Shown here: in pieces, positions 40,372 through 53,400 of the stretch
Numbering within the stretch: position 1 is the stretch's first letter
Layout of the letters: each line of letters begins with the position of its first letter
Origin: Mytilus trossulus
Lineage: Eukaryota > Mollusca > Bivalvia > Mytilida > Mytilidae
DNA: 64,000 nucleotides
Assembly (NCBI RefSeq): GCF_036588685.1
Contig: NC_086375.1
Coordinates: 41,943,270-42,007,269 of the forward strand
Reading direction: 5' to 3'
Notes under the pieces: generated by a model
Told to the model about the DNA's origin: nothing
Databases searched by the model: none
The model's input: only the letters and a program-made list of their open reading frames with translations
Made by a program: the position numbers and the translations under genes

Positions 40372-40865
40372 TATCTTCAGTAGCACCAAGGGGCGCGTGT
40401 AATCTGATCACTGATTTTAAATTTTAAGATCATGGCTGAAATATTTGTGATAAATTATGCAGTTTTCGGAATGGAACACGATATTATGAACTTCCAAGAA
40501 TGATATAATCTTATGAAAGGGACTCTAAAACATTGAAATCACAAGGAAAATGGGAAATAAAAGATAATTATTGTCCGGCTAGCCGGACGAATAGTGCCAG
40601 GGCTATTCGTCCGGTCATTGAAATGCGCATGTCATATAATGTACGTTCGGAAGTGCGTGTAACATTATCTTCAGTAGCACCAAGGGGCGCGTGTAATCTG
40701 ATCACTGATTTTAAATTTTAAGATCATGGCTGAAATATTTGTGATAAATTATGCAGTTTTCGGAATGGAACACGATATTATGAACTTCCAAGAATGATAT
40801 AATCTTATGAAAGGGACTCTAAAACATTGAAATCACAAGGAAAATGGGAAATAAAAGATAATTAT
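40372..40865 (+). repeat. Exact 200-bp duplication at 294-bp offset, flanking an end-like module
   Basis: The sequence from 'tatcttcagtagcaccaagg' to 'ggaaataaaagataattat' is present at 40372-40571 and, apparently without a difference, at 40666-40865. The 94 bp between them match the double-hairpin end sequence of the 4.8-kb element. The frame at 40533-40721 crosses this junction and is not a gene. Confidence 0.95.
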
Positions 40866-41143
40866 ATATAATTGATCGGAGAATTAGTTTTACAAAATTA
40901 TTCGATTCGCTACAATTGTGTACAGGTGGAAAAGTTGTTCAAAGCAAGTGTAGTTGAAAAAGGGCCTTTACAATTGCAGGTCTAACTGAATGAAATTTAG
41001 CTTAGTTATAATCCAAAAATGAGTCTTGCAAGACAAGAAAAGAAAAGAGAAATTTTAGGAAAAGGAGCACACTGTGACACCCGATCCCATCGCGTAAATA
41101 AAATATAAAAAACAGTGTTTTTACTCTTTGTGCGTGTGTGTGT

Positions 41144-41158
41144 GGGGGGGGGGGGGGG
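41144..41158 (+). repeat. Poly-G run after a short TG repeat
   Basis: Fifteen G follow a 'gtgtgtgtgt' stretch. Simple sequence, within the 4.8-kb element. Confidence 0.95.
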
Positions 41159-41817
41159 CAATAATTTTGTGACAAAATCCTTTACGATAACTTAAAATTT
41201 ACGAGTCAAACACTAACCAAGCTAGTAAATTCTTTTCTCTTTTTATATAAAAAATATGGGATATATATGATTTTATTCTAATTATTCGTTATCCACATTG
41301 GACTATATACTAGTATGAAGAAAACAACAATTTCAATTACCAGTAGCAAGATTAGGCCCTAACACTAAAGGTATCAAACATGTGCTACCCCCTGGTGATG
41401 CTGAAGATAATATTACACGAACACACAAATATTATAGTGACATGCGCATTGTATTGGCCGGACAAATAGTCCTGGTACTATTCGTCCGGCTAGCCGGACA
41501 AATAGCAACTGCCTATGTGATTTATACCAAAATCTAGCTCTTACAGAAACCGTTACGATATAGAGTTAGGAACCTTTATGTATATGTCAATGCGTTTTAC
41601 ATTAGTTATTTGGTTTTGAAAGTAGACCTGGTAAATTAATTAAAAAGTAGTCAAGACTCTGATTGTGTATTGCTGACGCCTTGCATAGTGTGCATGCTTC
41701 GTCTACTAATTTTATTTTGTTATTTGACGATTGCATAGTGAGCTATAGGTTAAATGTCTATTATTTTCAAAAATGATACAACAGTTTCAGAATAAATGAA
41801 AATAAAATTAATATTAC

Positions 41818-42579
41818 CATCAGTATTGCATGCTAAAGCCTTAATAGTTGCTTGTAGTGTCGCAAGTTTTGAGAAATCGTGGACATTAAAAACGTATTCA
41901 GGAATAGAAGCCATGTCTGTTAACTCATCTTTGTTTGTATTTCCTCCAATACCCACACTAATAACTTGGATATGTTTCTCTTTAAAGAAATAGGCCTGTT
42001 TTGCAGTATTTGCTGGATTTCTGGAAACTCCATCCGTCAAGACAACAAGGACATCTTTAGCATTAGGTCGGTCACCAGCTTGTGGGACAAAAACTTTGGT
42101 AAAAACAAATTGCAGTGCTACATCTGTACTAGTTCCTTGACTTGTATATGGAATTTTCATAATAGCATCCTGAATTGTTGCCGTCTCGTTATATTGTCCT
42201 ATCTTTAGGCGTAGATAAGCCTGGGAATCGAAAGTTACTACCCCTATATGGACATAATCAGAGCCTATCGTCAGGTTTCCAACCATTTCCGATGCAAATT
42301 CGAGTTCCTTTTTGAAATTAGCGGGCCGAACACTACCCGACGCATCTATGAGAAAAACGATATCGGCTTTTTCGACACAACCTGCAAGACAGATGACAAC
42401 ATTATTTGTTTTTCATGCGTAAAAGGAACTTTTAACATAGTCTTATTTGCAACCGATCGACAAACAAACCGTAGAATATATATCAGATTGTTTATTTTAT
42501 TTATTAACTCACCTTCAACGCATACATGTAAGCAACTTAGAATTGACCAAACTAACACAACAGAAATAAATAAATCCAT
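41818..42579 (-). CDS. Secreted vWA-domain protein B (exons 1-2; 3' end not found)
   Basis: Exon 1, 42513-42579, encodes a signal peptide (MDLFISVVLVWSILSCLHVCVE) and ends in phase 1 at GTGAGT. Exon 2, 41818-42381, follows a TTGCAG acceptor and is 564 nt, the same length as in gene A. It encodes one vWA domain opening GCVEKADIVFLIDASGSV. The MIDAS residues are kept: DASGS, the Thr of 'GTSTDVALQF' and the Asp of 'VLTDGVSR'. The end reads 'ALACNTDG' against 'ALSCNNDG' in gene A. The intron is only 131 bp, against 1338 bp in gene A, which carries a MITE insertion. The exon ends at GTAATA in phase 1. Further exons, if any, lie beyond the 4.8-kb element that begins about 300 bp downstream. Partner and tissue are unknown. 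Confidence 0.88.
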
Positions 42580-42599
42580 ATTTGTTTGTCATAAATATA

Positions 42600-43780
42600 T
42601 ACATATACATAAAAGTCTTATCTATTATATAATCAATGTCCAAAGAAATCGTGACTTTAAATTTTCAAATAATTTTAGAAACTGCATGCATATCTGATCA
42701 TATCTCTTGTTATGCATTTATATATTACATATCCTCTGATAATATAATTGATTACTTGTTTCATGCCACGTACTCGACTTAGGGACTTATCATTTTTACC
42801 TGGGAGGGGTGGGGCTGGTCATTTTGAAATCAAACATACAAAATTTATTGATCTCCCCATAATATTATATTTCACTATTTTTATTTGACACCCCCCCCCC
42901 CCCCCCCCCCCCCCCCCCCAGTAAAAACATTAAAAAAAATATCTATCCTCTTTTTGCTTGTTAATTTAGTGATCAAAGTAAGTGAAATACATGTATAACG
43001 ACTGACTTATTTCGATTATGAAGCACCTATGCAGCTTCCTACATCACCAGTCTTGCGATGTCTTACTTCGTTGTATATGAATGGTGTTAAACATATATTT
43101 TGATTTGACTGTTGTAATGTTCTTCTTGATATTTTGTCTCTTGGAGTGTGTGAAATACTCATTTCAATGTATAGAAAATATTGATCCCCCACTTTGAATT
43201 TTTGAGCCCCCCTTTTCCACATACAGAAACAAAAAAACTTGATCCCCCCTGTATTTTGACCAGATAAAAAAAATCTACAAATTGAAAATCAGATAAGATT
43301 GGGGACTGTCTCTTAATTTATACACCTTAACATCAAAGATATCGACCAAGTAATTAACGAAGATAGTGATACGATAGACAACTTTATATAATCAAAGAAT
43401 TTATTTTTCAAAATGTTCAAGGTGCCCTATTTTTGCACCCCCTGGGTCCGCCTCTGAATGAGAAGAGATATTATAATTTATAAAACCATAGGCTACAGTT
43501 TTTAATTATACAACTATTACTATATATATGAAAAGGGATCGCTATTTCTCGACTTGCAAGTGCTGTTCCAGGCGACACAAAAAGTATATTTTTTTTTAAT
43601 TTGAATGTGTAACTTTTTAATAAATAGAAATAAAATACAAAAATGAAGTAAGAAATAAATAGTCTTTTTCAAAATTTTAAAAGTGATATAAGTTATAAGA
43701 AATGTAAATAATTTTATGTTTTATAGTTTAAAAAAAATATTTTTTATTAATAAATCAATACAGTTTTTCCGCGAAATTTG
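42600..43780. other. Spacer between vWA gene B and the WD40 gene
   Basis: No supported exon. It contains a run of 29 C at 42891-42919. A phrase 'ctgggtccgcctctg' at about 43440-43456 resembles one end of the CAG...CTG family. Confidence 0.5.
42891..42919 (+). repeat. Poly-C tract, 29 bases
   Basis: An uninterrupted run of C. The true length is uncertain because such runs are error-prone in sequencing. Confidence 0.95.
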
Positions 43781-43958
43781 GGTTAGGTCCCTTTAAGAAA
43801 ATTATAGACCAATGAAATTCTTCGACAGGAAAAATTCTTGGACACGAAAATTGTTTATAAATGGCGGCCAAGATATTTGAAGATGTCACTAATTGATGTT
43901 AACAAAAATGGGATAAATACCTGGATTTTAATAGTGTCAACGATGATTGAGTTTAAAG
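43780..43958 (+). promoter_or_regulatory. Probable promoter and 5' non-coding exon of the WD40 gene
   Basis: A CCAAT box lies at about 43809. The sequence AAATGGCGGCCAAGAT at 43859-43874 matches the YY1-type element (ATGGCGGC) often found at the start of transcripts. A short upstream frame of 11 codons starts there. The segment ends in a plausible donor, AAAG|GTAAAA, at 43958/43959. It could join the acceptor TTACATTAG before 44414, which leads to the coding ATG at 44449. This is inference from motifs only. Confidence 0.4.
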
Positions 43959-44448
43959 GTAAAATAACATTCAGATACGATACCGTCCAACTAATTTCTC
44001 TTTAGCGCACAGGCGATTGTGGAAGGGACCGGACCCCCTTTTCCTATAAATATTTTTGTTTTACTTTTTGACGTATCAACTCTGTTATTGGAAAAAGAGA
44101 AGAGGGGTGATCCTGACATCGTTAAAAGAACGGATCCAGCCTCTGTAAAATTACAGATCACGCTAAAATTACCGATATCGGTAAATTTACCAATCACTCC
44201 CGAATGTTTGTAAGTGAAAATTCTTTTATATCTTTTTTTTTTTTTTTTTTTTAATATTTCTATGGTTTCTTGCCCTCATACAATCAAAATTTTAAAGTAG
44301 ACCTTTGTCTCAATGATAACCCTGTGGAGATTCATCCTATATAGATCCTGTTTCCACCATCATGCAGACCATGTTCATTTATTTGAAGTTAAAGTCCTTT
44401 TATTTTACATTAGGAGAGCTCTTCAATTGACAATAATAAACAGTCATC

Positions 44449-47400
44449 ATGGTAGACAGATATGGTAGATCTCCCGATATCTACCTACCTTTCCCCATTG
44501 ACCATGAGAGAATTGGGACTCAGAGGAGGGAGAAATTACAGAGGGAGATAGAGAAGATGGAACAAGATCAGAGACAAAGACAACATCTTATAGAAGAACT
44601 TTCAAAAATGGCTGAAACCAAGAAACAAAATCAGCAAGATAGACTTTTGGTAAATGAAAAATAAATTCTGAAACTTGCTTTAATTTACTTAAATATTCGT
44701 TTAAGTCTGATATGTTTATTAGTATGCTAATGAAAACATTTATTCATGCATTCCTCCAAACATTAAAAAAAAATGTAAATTGCATTCAAAGGAAGCATAA
44801 AACTGATTATTATATTGTGTTGACACTAAACATGCTTAATGTAAAGCTACATATTTATTTTTAGGTGAAGTATAACAAGAAGAATTTGTTGTCAGATGAA
44901 ATGATGAGAGTTTATGGCAAAGAAACTGCTTCAAAAATAGGTATTGAAATTCTCACACTTACTAAATGTGCTACATGTATTCCTAAACGGTTTTGCACCA
45001 AAAAAAACCAGTTATTATTTTGGTGTATAAATGTGCAATGATGTTCAAAATATACAAAGGTTCGATGGAAACTCTCAACTGTTTTCATTCTATTACTCGA
45101 AAAAATCTCTAATCCTTTTCAAAATTTGATATGTTGTAACTGTCAGATGACAAATAATATTGTCTAAAAGTGTTTACACATTTGTTGTCTGGAGTTATGA
45201 TTCTTTATTGATTGGGAAATGTCATTTCACATTGGTTTTCCTGCATTATCTTACAATCTAGGTAACTATTCAACTAAAGAGTTTCAAATTTTTAATTAAT
45301 ATGTTGTCATTTTTTAATGATGATAGAATAAAGGTATAAATGCATATATATTTTCATGGTTTTGTTCTTAGCAAAACATGTCACGTATTCATAAAAACAT
45401 GAACCAATGGTCTCCAATAAAACTCCATAATTTCTGTATAATAATGACATTTCACTGAAAACATTTGAGCTTTTTGTAAGGATAGATAATTATAAATCAT
45501 GAATGAAAGTACATTATGCAAGTATGGGAAAAAAAATACAGCTTGAACATTACAACATTCAAATGGAAAGAAATTCATCAGATACTGCACTCCTATTGAT
45601 GTAATGATTGATAAATCCCTGTCAGGGTAATGTATACGAATAAATATTTAAAATAATTATGTACTTTTTAAGGGAGAATGTCAGTTGAACCAAAACTAGT
45701 GAATAATGTTGTGTCACAGCGAACAAAAGAATATGCAGTTCGACAACAGGAAATGGAAATGGAAGCTAAGTAAGTTTTGAAATCTCATTGTTATTGTTTT
45801 TATTGAAAAGAAATATTTTAAGTTAATTTTATAAATATAGTAACATGGCACTTATCTATAAGTTACACAATTCAAAAGGATATTGAAATAAAATTATTTT
45901 TTAATGATAGCAATATATTGAATTGTCTCCCCTGTCTAACAAACATATTTTTGTATTACAATATGTACAAAGGCATTTTTCATCTATAAAAAGTGTTGTT
46001 GCATCTGATTTTTTTTATGACAGGATTATCATACGAGTTAAATGCTATACCTAATAGACACTTCCTATAACAGTGAATGTTATTTCTGTCTAGCGGCATA
46101 TATAGCACTACACCTGGTATGTCCTTTTACTTTATATCAGGTTTTTTAAAAAAAATGCACTTATGAAATAAGGAAATTATCAACACAAATAATAATTTCA
46201 GATACCTAGTCAAAGAAAGGCAACGTCTTCAAGAGGCCAGAGAAAGAGTTCATGAACAGAGAAGATTTCTTGCTAAGTCAAGTTCTCCATCTGGTAAGAA
46301 AAAACATCGTCATGACTTTGATGTTCTTTCCTTTCTGAAGGGTCTTGGACTTTATCATCCTGTGAAGTCAAGGACACCTACTCCTCCGAGGAGGAAAACA
46401 AAACGGAAAATCTATTATTGTCCTATGTATCTTCCATACGCTAATTGGATTGGGTGATGGCTTTTTCAGATGTACACAACTTCATATATCTGTCATGTTT
46501 TGTATCAAAAATAACACTGTTGATTTTATTTAACATGCCTGTGATTAGATTTTCACCTAACTTAACTTTTATATGGAATCTTACTTGCTGAATAGGGAAG
46601 TTTGGTAATACTAACATAACTTGCATCATTTCTTTGCATGGTACATACTAATAAGGTTTTGTAATTCCACAATCTGCTGTTTTCTTTATCATGACTGCTG
46701 ATTGATTAAGTTCATTTAGAGTTACTATTAATTATGCTAAGACAAGAAAGCATAAATGAAATTATTAAGCAAAACTATAAACTAACAGTTCATCAAACAG
46801 AAATGAGATAGTGTGAAATTTATTCATTTTAAGGTTAAAGATTTTGGTCATGATAACTTTCCATGGAGTTTTGTTCACATCATGCACATATTCATTGGAC
46901 TAAGTCCAAGTGGTCATTCTTGTGTGATCTTTTAAATTTACCATGTATGATATTAACTCAGATTTCCCAGTTCTCTGGGCATTATGAAAGAGATTGTAGA
47001 AATAAACAACAATAGGTTTTGTACAGCTTTAAAAATGAGGAAAACTCATTACTCATATTATTTAGCCCTAAAAGGCCCAGAAATGATAAATGTAAAAGAT
47101 ATCAAACAAGTCAACTGAAGTAATCCATTACATATAGGAACAGGCAGCTACAAAAAAAGAATGAATTAATGCTTTTTTTAATTCCAAAATAGGTAACCAT
47201 ATTTCCAAATGCACAGCTTTATCATGTTTATTGTGCTAGTAGTCATATTTTTATCAAGCATTATTGGATTAAATTTAGTATGACTCAGATTGATGGGGAT
47301 GAACACGGTATGCAGATTTTAAGTGAAATGCTCGGAATCAATAGATCTTAGCATTTTGTATCGAAATGGATAAATATTTAAAGTGTATTCATAACACAAA

Positions 47401-50400
47401 CCTTTTTTTAGCAGTGCAATACTGATGTTATCACAATATATTTTGTGGAATGCCTGATCACTCTTATTTAGCAATATTATTGACAAATTTAAGCAAGCTT
47501 ATACTTTCCTTCACAAGGATAATCATATTTTGTATGTTTATTTGCAAAGCTTTTATTTTTGACGATGTTCATCTTGAAAGTAAGTGGTGTGTTTGGTAAG
47601 GCCAGAAACCTTTGGAAGAATGTTTGTTTGCAGTATTGTGACTACTTTCTCAATATAAATGTGAATTAGGAAAAACTGATTGATTTGTTGAGAGAGAATA
47701 CTGATGCCTGTGAATCATACAAATATTTAAGACATTTGTAAGATCAATATATCAAGCACATATATTAGACTCGAAATAAAAGTTAAATATTATCATTATT
47801 GAAACATAAGCATCTTACTCTGTCTGCTTCATTAAAACATACATGGAACCCAGGGAATGCACAATGAAAATTGTGTAGCTGTCTTTAAAGCTACACAATA
47901 ACTGCTCAAAAACATCCACCTCTAGATGTGATTTTATGTGCCTTTCCAGCTGAGTTCCATGTATGATTTTATGGAACAGACCTAATTATCTGCTGAAAAT
48001 TTCTCATGATGTGGAAAGAAGATATCTTTATAAAAAAATTATTATAAAGGTTATGCATATATCTGATATATTTATGAGTTGGGCATTGTACTGCAAACAA
48101 ACTCTTAAGTTATGGCCAATTATAAATTCAATGTTTGATAATAACATGTTAGTTTATTTATTATATGTTAGTTTATTTATTTACCTATGCATTTAAGGTA
48201 TGAAAGAATAATATAAAAAAAAGTTTACAAAATGTTAACTTATTGTTATTTGCTTGTTACATTGTTAATTTGAAATAAACTGTTGCATTAAACTTTTTTC
48301 TTTGTTCACTCTTTCAAATAGTGAATGTCTTTGCTTATGTTTTAATATATATAGGAATAAAGTCTAACTAATTGAATAATAGTAGTAATTTTCATAGCAT
48401 AAAGCTTGCATTTGTACAGTCTGGGTCCAAATTCAAGAATTTGAAATTTGAAATCAGAGAAAACAATTGTCAATTTAGAAAAGAGGAAAAAAGAAAACTT
48501 TAATCCAAAAAGATGGAAATCTTGTCAATCATCTCTTTTTCACTAATATATTATACATTGTACAGCAGTATTTTACTGATTATAATTAACTGTTGGTTTA
48601 GGACAAAGCATGAGTTGTGTAATTTAGTTCTGAAATTTTTTATTAATTACAGTTTAATATTGAAGCTACAAACATTGCACCTTCAACAGAAATATGTTAT
48701 TTTCAGATAAATTTTAAATTGGCTAACAAAAAATTACAATATAAATAAGTCTTAAGCATGTTAAATGCACATTAAATAGAATGCGCCAAAGCTAAGAACA
48801 GAAAAATATCCTGCGAAAACTGTTAGGTGGGTTGAGCAGAACATTGATATTGTAACAAAATTACAAAAGGAATTACATTATATGTGTACTATGATTCATT
48901 AGTTATATTAAAATGGTGAGTCTGTGTCTCTTTGAATCTTCTTAAAATATTTGGTTGTCAAATTTGTTGAAATTAATTCTTTTTTATGAGCCCCTTTTGA
49001 TATATTTTGAAGTATTACATGATTCACTCTTGTTATCCCAATAATGATTGAAATAGAAATTCACATAACAAAATCGTCAATATTTTTTTTTACCACAGAG
49101 TTTAAATTTGAACAGGATAAAAAAAAATAAAGGGTATGGTTATTCAAGGTCATTAAGAAATCATGCAATGTTTGGGAATTTTGATATGATAAAATTCCAA
49201 TGAACAAAAAATATCTTAGTTTTGTACATATTTTAATCTTTTACATGTAAAATTAGTCTCATGGGGACACTACTTTGAGGGTCTAGAGGAAGGGGCATAA
49301 TTATCAACATTAAATATAGATGTCATTCTCATAAAGTACTAAAATGATATAATACTCTTAAAACATTCATTGACTGTATTTAATAACCACTCTTTTCAAA
49401 GGATGTATTAAGTTTTGAATATAAAATTGATCGTCTTTTGAGCATATCATTTAAGGTAACATTAGAAATCAATAAAAATAATATGTCATTTCCAATCATG
49501 CATGAAATGAAATTTGTTGATGTTTTTAAATTGTTAAGATGTTTACTGTAGATCAGTTTATTGAAAGAGATGAATTAAATGACATGTTTTGAAAGTTGAT
49601 AAAAGGCTTTACATATCTAATACCTTTATGATATTAATCAATACATAAAAGTTAGTCCATGATTTATTATAGTGTGTAATTGGAAGATTATTTGTCCTAC
49701 TTTGTACTTTAGTATTTATTAAATTTTGACTATCATTTATGTTATACTTTAGTATAGATCTACAAACAGGCATATTCCATTATTCATTTGTCAGTTTTAT
49801 TATGGAAAAAAATCGAACAGGTTATGGAACTCAACTAATGATCATTCAGTAATTCCAAAAAAAATGATTTCTATTTTATATTGAAAATATTTGTAACCTT
49901 GCCAAATATTTACTCAACAAGACTAATATGTTAAGTCATAACTCATATTTTTTTTCCAAATATTTGAACTGTTCTCATAGAGAATTGAGATTATTTGGTC
50001 TACATTTTCCTTTAGTATATCAAAATATGACTATCATTTATATTAAACTTTAGACCCTACAAACAAAGGCATACTTTGACTATCCATTTGTCAGTTTCAT
50101 TTCCATTACATTATGAAAAAAATGAACAGGTTATGGAACTCAACTAATGATATTTCAGTAACTGAAAAGATTTATGATTTCTATTTTATATTGAAATTAT
50201 TTGTAACCTTGCCAAAGACTTACTCATCAAAAGTATTATGTTCAATGACGTTAAGTCATGATCATAACTTGTAGGTTTTTACACAATATTAACTGTAATG
50301 ATAAACTATAGAAAGGTTTATTTCAATGCGGCTTTCAGTAATTTCATCGCTAATTCATTGCTCTTTCTAAATGTTTTAATTTATTTTGAAATCAGTATCG

Positions 50401-53400
50401 TTGTGTAATTTTGTTTTGAGTTGTTTCATTGCTGTCATTTTGAGGCCAACCAACAAATACTTCTACATAGCATAAACTGTCTTCATTGATTTATGTGTTC
50501 TATAAAATCAAGTTAAAAAGACTGAATTTTAGAGTGAGCAATTTTTTGGCCTGTATTTTTATTTTAATTACAGTAAAGCAGAGAATGTTTTATCATTTAT
50601 TTAACTTCATCAAAGTAATACATGTAGGTGATAAAGATATTCAACTAATTAAATGGGATGTCCATGCCTTAAAACATTTTCCATACAGTAAGCCCTTACT
50701 CTTTAAGACTGACATTTCCATTAAAGATCAAGTTAATAATTATTTTTTTTAAACTTTGTTTTAGAATCAGTATATTTTGATTTAATTCTATTTTAAATGT
50801 AATTTAATTGCTGTATGCCATGCATTTACTTCCTTCTATAGTCACTAATTGATCTTGTAAATAATGCTTGCAGTATATATATTATCCACTCAAAAGTAAT
50901 TATATACCTTCACATATTAAGAGTTGTCATGTATCTTATTTGTGAAGCATACGTTATTGGGGCCACAAACAGTCTTAAGAAAAGAACTAGTTTCAAAATA
51001 TGATTATTAATTGTCTGATGGGCAACATTATAGTTGTATTAGTCTCATACTCATAAATTAATATATAATAATCTGTATTCCAGTTAGTGTGATGAGCGAG
51101 CCTGACAACATGCATAGAACTGAACCAGAGGTCCAAGATACATCTAGGCTAAGTCTACATACACCTACATTTAACATTGATACATATATTAAAAATACTG
51201 TAAATACTCTACCTCAGACGATGGACAGGATAACTAGGTTGAGGTAAAGGATAACAAATATTTCTATTACAAATCATAACCAAACAGAAGAGGATATAAA
51301 CATGTTTTTCTCATATGAGAAGATGTGGTATGAGTGCCAATGAGACAACTCGGTCTCTATCCAAGTCACAGGTTGTAAAAAAAACATTATAGGTCAAAGT
51401 AGGGTGTTCAACACAGAGCTTTGTGTCACACTGAAGAAATGCTATAAAGAGCTCATACTTACATTCACTTTGTGACATCACTAAGATGAGTGAACTAGCT
51501 TTAATATTCAATGAAATGAAAGATATACATATACATCAGATAGGGGCCACATTATTTGCCTTTATAAATTTTCAGACTGCGATCAGTTTCATAATTATAT
51601 TACAAGAAATAAATTTATTGCAGAGAATCGTTATATGTATAATGTAGGACAGAGGTCACCTTATCTTGACCTTATTCTCATGGTTTGGTGATCCTTTGAG
51701 CAAAAGCTCAAATAAAAATAGTCTACAGAATTGTAAGGTGTACGTGTCTGTCTGGCATGTGTCCTCATCTTGGAAGAATTTTTATGGAATGCTTATAAAC
51801 ATAAGTTATAAGTCCAACTTCTCATTTACAATACGTTATTGTTACCTATGATTGAATTTTAGAATAATTGGAAGGTGAATGTACATGTGGGCTTGACTAT
51901 AGGAACCAGCAGCTCTTTTCATAAAAAAGTCTTAAGAGTAAAAGTACAAGTCATACACATTTTAGTTAACATGTGATCAATGTAAATTGTAAGTTTTTTT
52001 TGGTAAAAGAGCCTCTGACCTTGACCTATGATTCATTATTGATGCAAGACTGATTACTTTTAAAAGGAGTTTGTTCTTGATTTATAATGTTACATTGATT
52101 CAAATATATTGTATGAATGAGATTATAATAGTCACTTTAATTACAATATATTTACAGAGAAGATGTACAGAAACATTATAACAAGTATAAAAAGCCATAC
52201 AAAGGAGAAATGGGAATACATACTTACCAACCTTTTCAGATGCAAGGATATTTTGCTGTATGTTTAAAACGTTTAAAAAAAAGGAGCTTTTATTGCATGT
52301 TTATATAAAGAGAAAAAATATATTTTTCAAAAGATACAAAGATGTGTGAAAAGAATAGGAAGAACTACTAAAGAAAATTTCAAAAACCTACATCTTAGAG
52401 TTTTTCGAGGGTTTGAGAATACCCCAGAAACTGGTAGTACAGCTAGGGTAGTCATGAAATGTTGATGTCTTGTGACAGTCCTATAACTTTTATTTCAAAG
52501 TATTGTTGACAAATACATCCTTTTTAAGCGAGAAAACACATCCTTGTAAGGGAGATCATAACTTTTTCTCAGAATTATAAGGAATTAGATATAAGAATAT
52601 GTGGTTTGAATGCCAATGAGACAATTCTCCATCCAAGCCTTAATTAGTATAAAAGTAAACCATCATAACTCAAAGTACATCCTTCAACACAGAGCCTTGG
52701 CTCACACTGAAAAAGCAAACTATAAAGGGCCCAATTAAGGACTACCGTAGTGCAAAACAACAGTCTAATCTATATGAAAAAACGAGAAACACTTATGAAC
52801 CACATCAACAAACTGAACAACAGGTTCCTCACTAAGAACATGTTTGATTTTTCATTATGCTTAATACAGTGATTTAAAATTCTTATCAACATTAATCACA
52901 GCAAGCATTTGATTATTATAAAACTAGTTTTTTAAATAGATAATATGTTGTATATTTTACAGGTGAGAAGTATAGTAGATGATGTTGTTAATGACTTTCT
53001 GGATAGACATGTTGCCCCATCACAACCAATGGTAGAACAAGAAACTTACTAGTAAGTCAATATTTCGATCTTGTCTATTGGTACATTTCAGTTGGGCAAT
53101 CATTTGGAGGCCCTGTCCCCTAGTTCATTGTCAAATGATTTTGAATTGATAAGCAATGTTGCTGTCCCTCAAATTGTCTATTTTTTATTTTTGTTTTGAC
53201 AGGCACGAATTTATCTGTGTCAACAGTTTATGATTGATTGATTCCTTTTAAACCTCTCTCTTTTAAAGGACACAAGAAAAATAAAAGAAGTATATTAATT
53301 TTTTCAATTCTTGCAGGCTTAATATTGTGCTTGTTGTAAACCTTAAAGAAAAAAGTTATATTTTAATCGTGATTATACCTGGATTATAGTATTTCACCAG

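Larger units (their letters stand above)
36685..41513. mobile_element. 4.8-kb element with long terminal inverted repeats and 9-bp target duplication (Mutator-like)
   Basis: The left end (36685 to about 36803) and right end (about 41401 to 41513) are inverted copies of roughly 115 bp. From the tips they share AGT.GCTATTTGTCCGG, then CTAGCCGGAC, 'aatgcgcatgtca' and 'attatcttcag'. The element is flanked on both sides by the identical 9-mer tatgtgatt (36676-36684 and 41514-41522). Long inverted ends plus a 9-bp duplication are the hallmark of the Mutator-like superfamily. No transposase frame is seen, so it would be non-autonomous. It encloses the two-exon frame at 37077-38466 and an internal duplication that carries a third copy of the end sequence (40572-40674). 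It lies just downstream of exon 2 of vWA gene B. Confidence 0.82.
46458..51083. other. Long intron or intergenic gap in the WD40 locus
   Basis: AT-rich DNA with no supported exon. The only structure seen is the diverged duplication at 49727-50232. Confidence 0.5.

Noticed and set aside
42248..42697. 149-codon plus-strand frame
   Set aside because: It is the antisense shadow of exons 1-2 of vWA gene B, whose frame, signal peptide and splice borders are far better supported.
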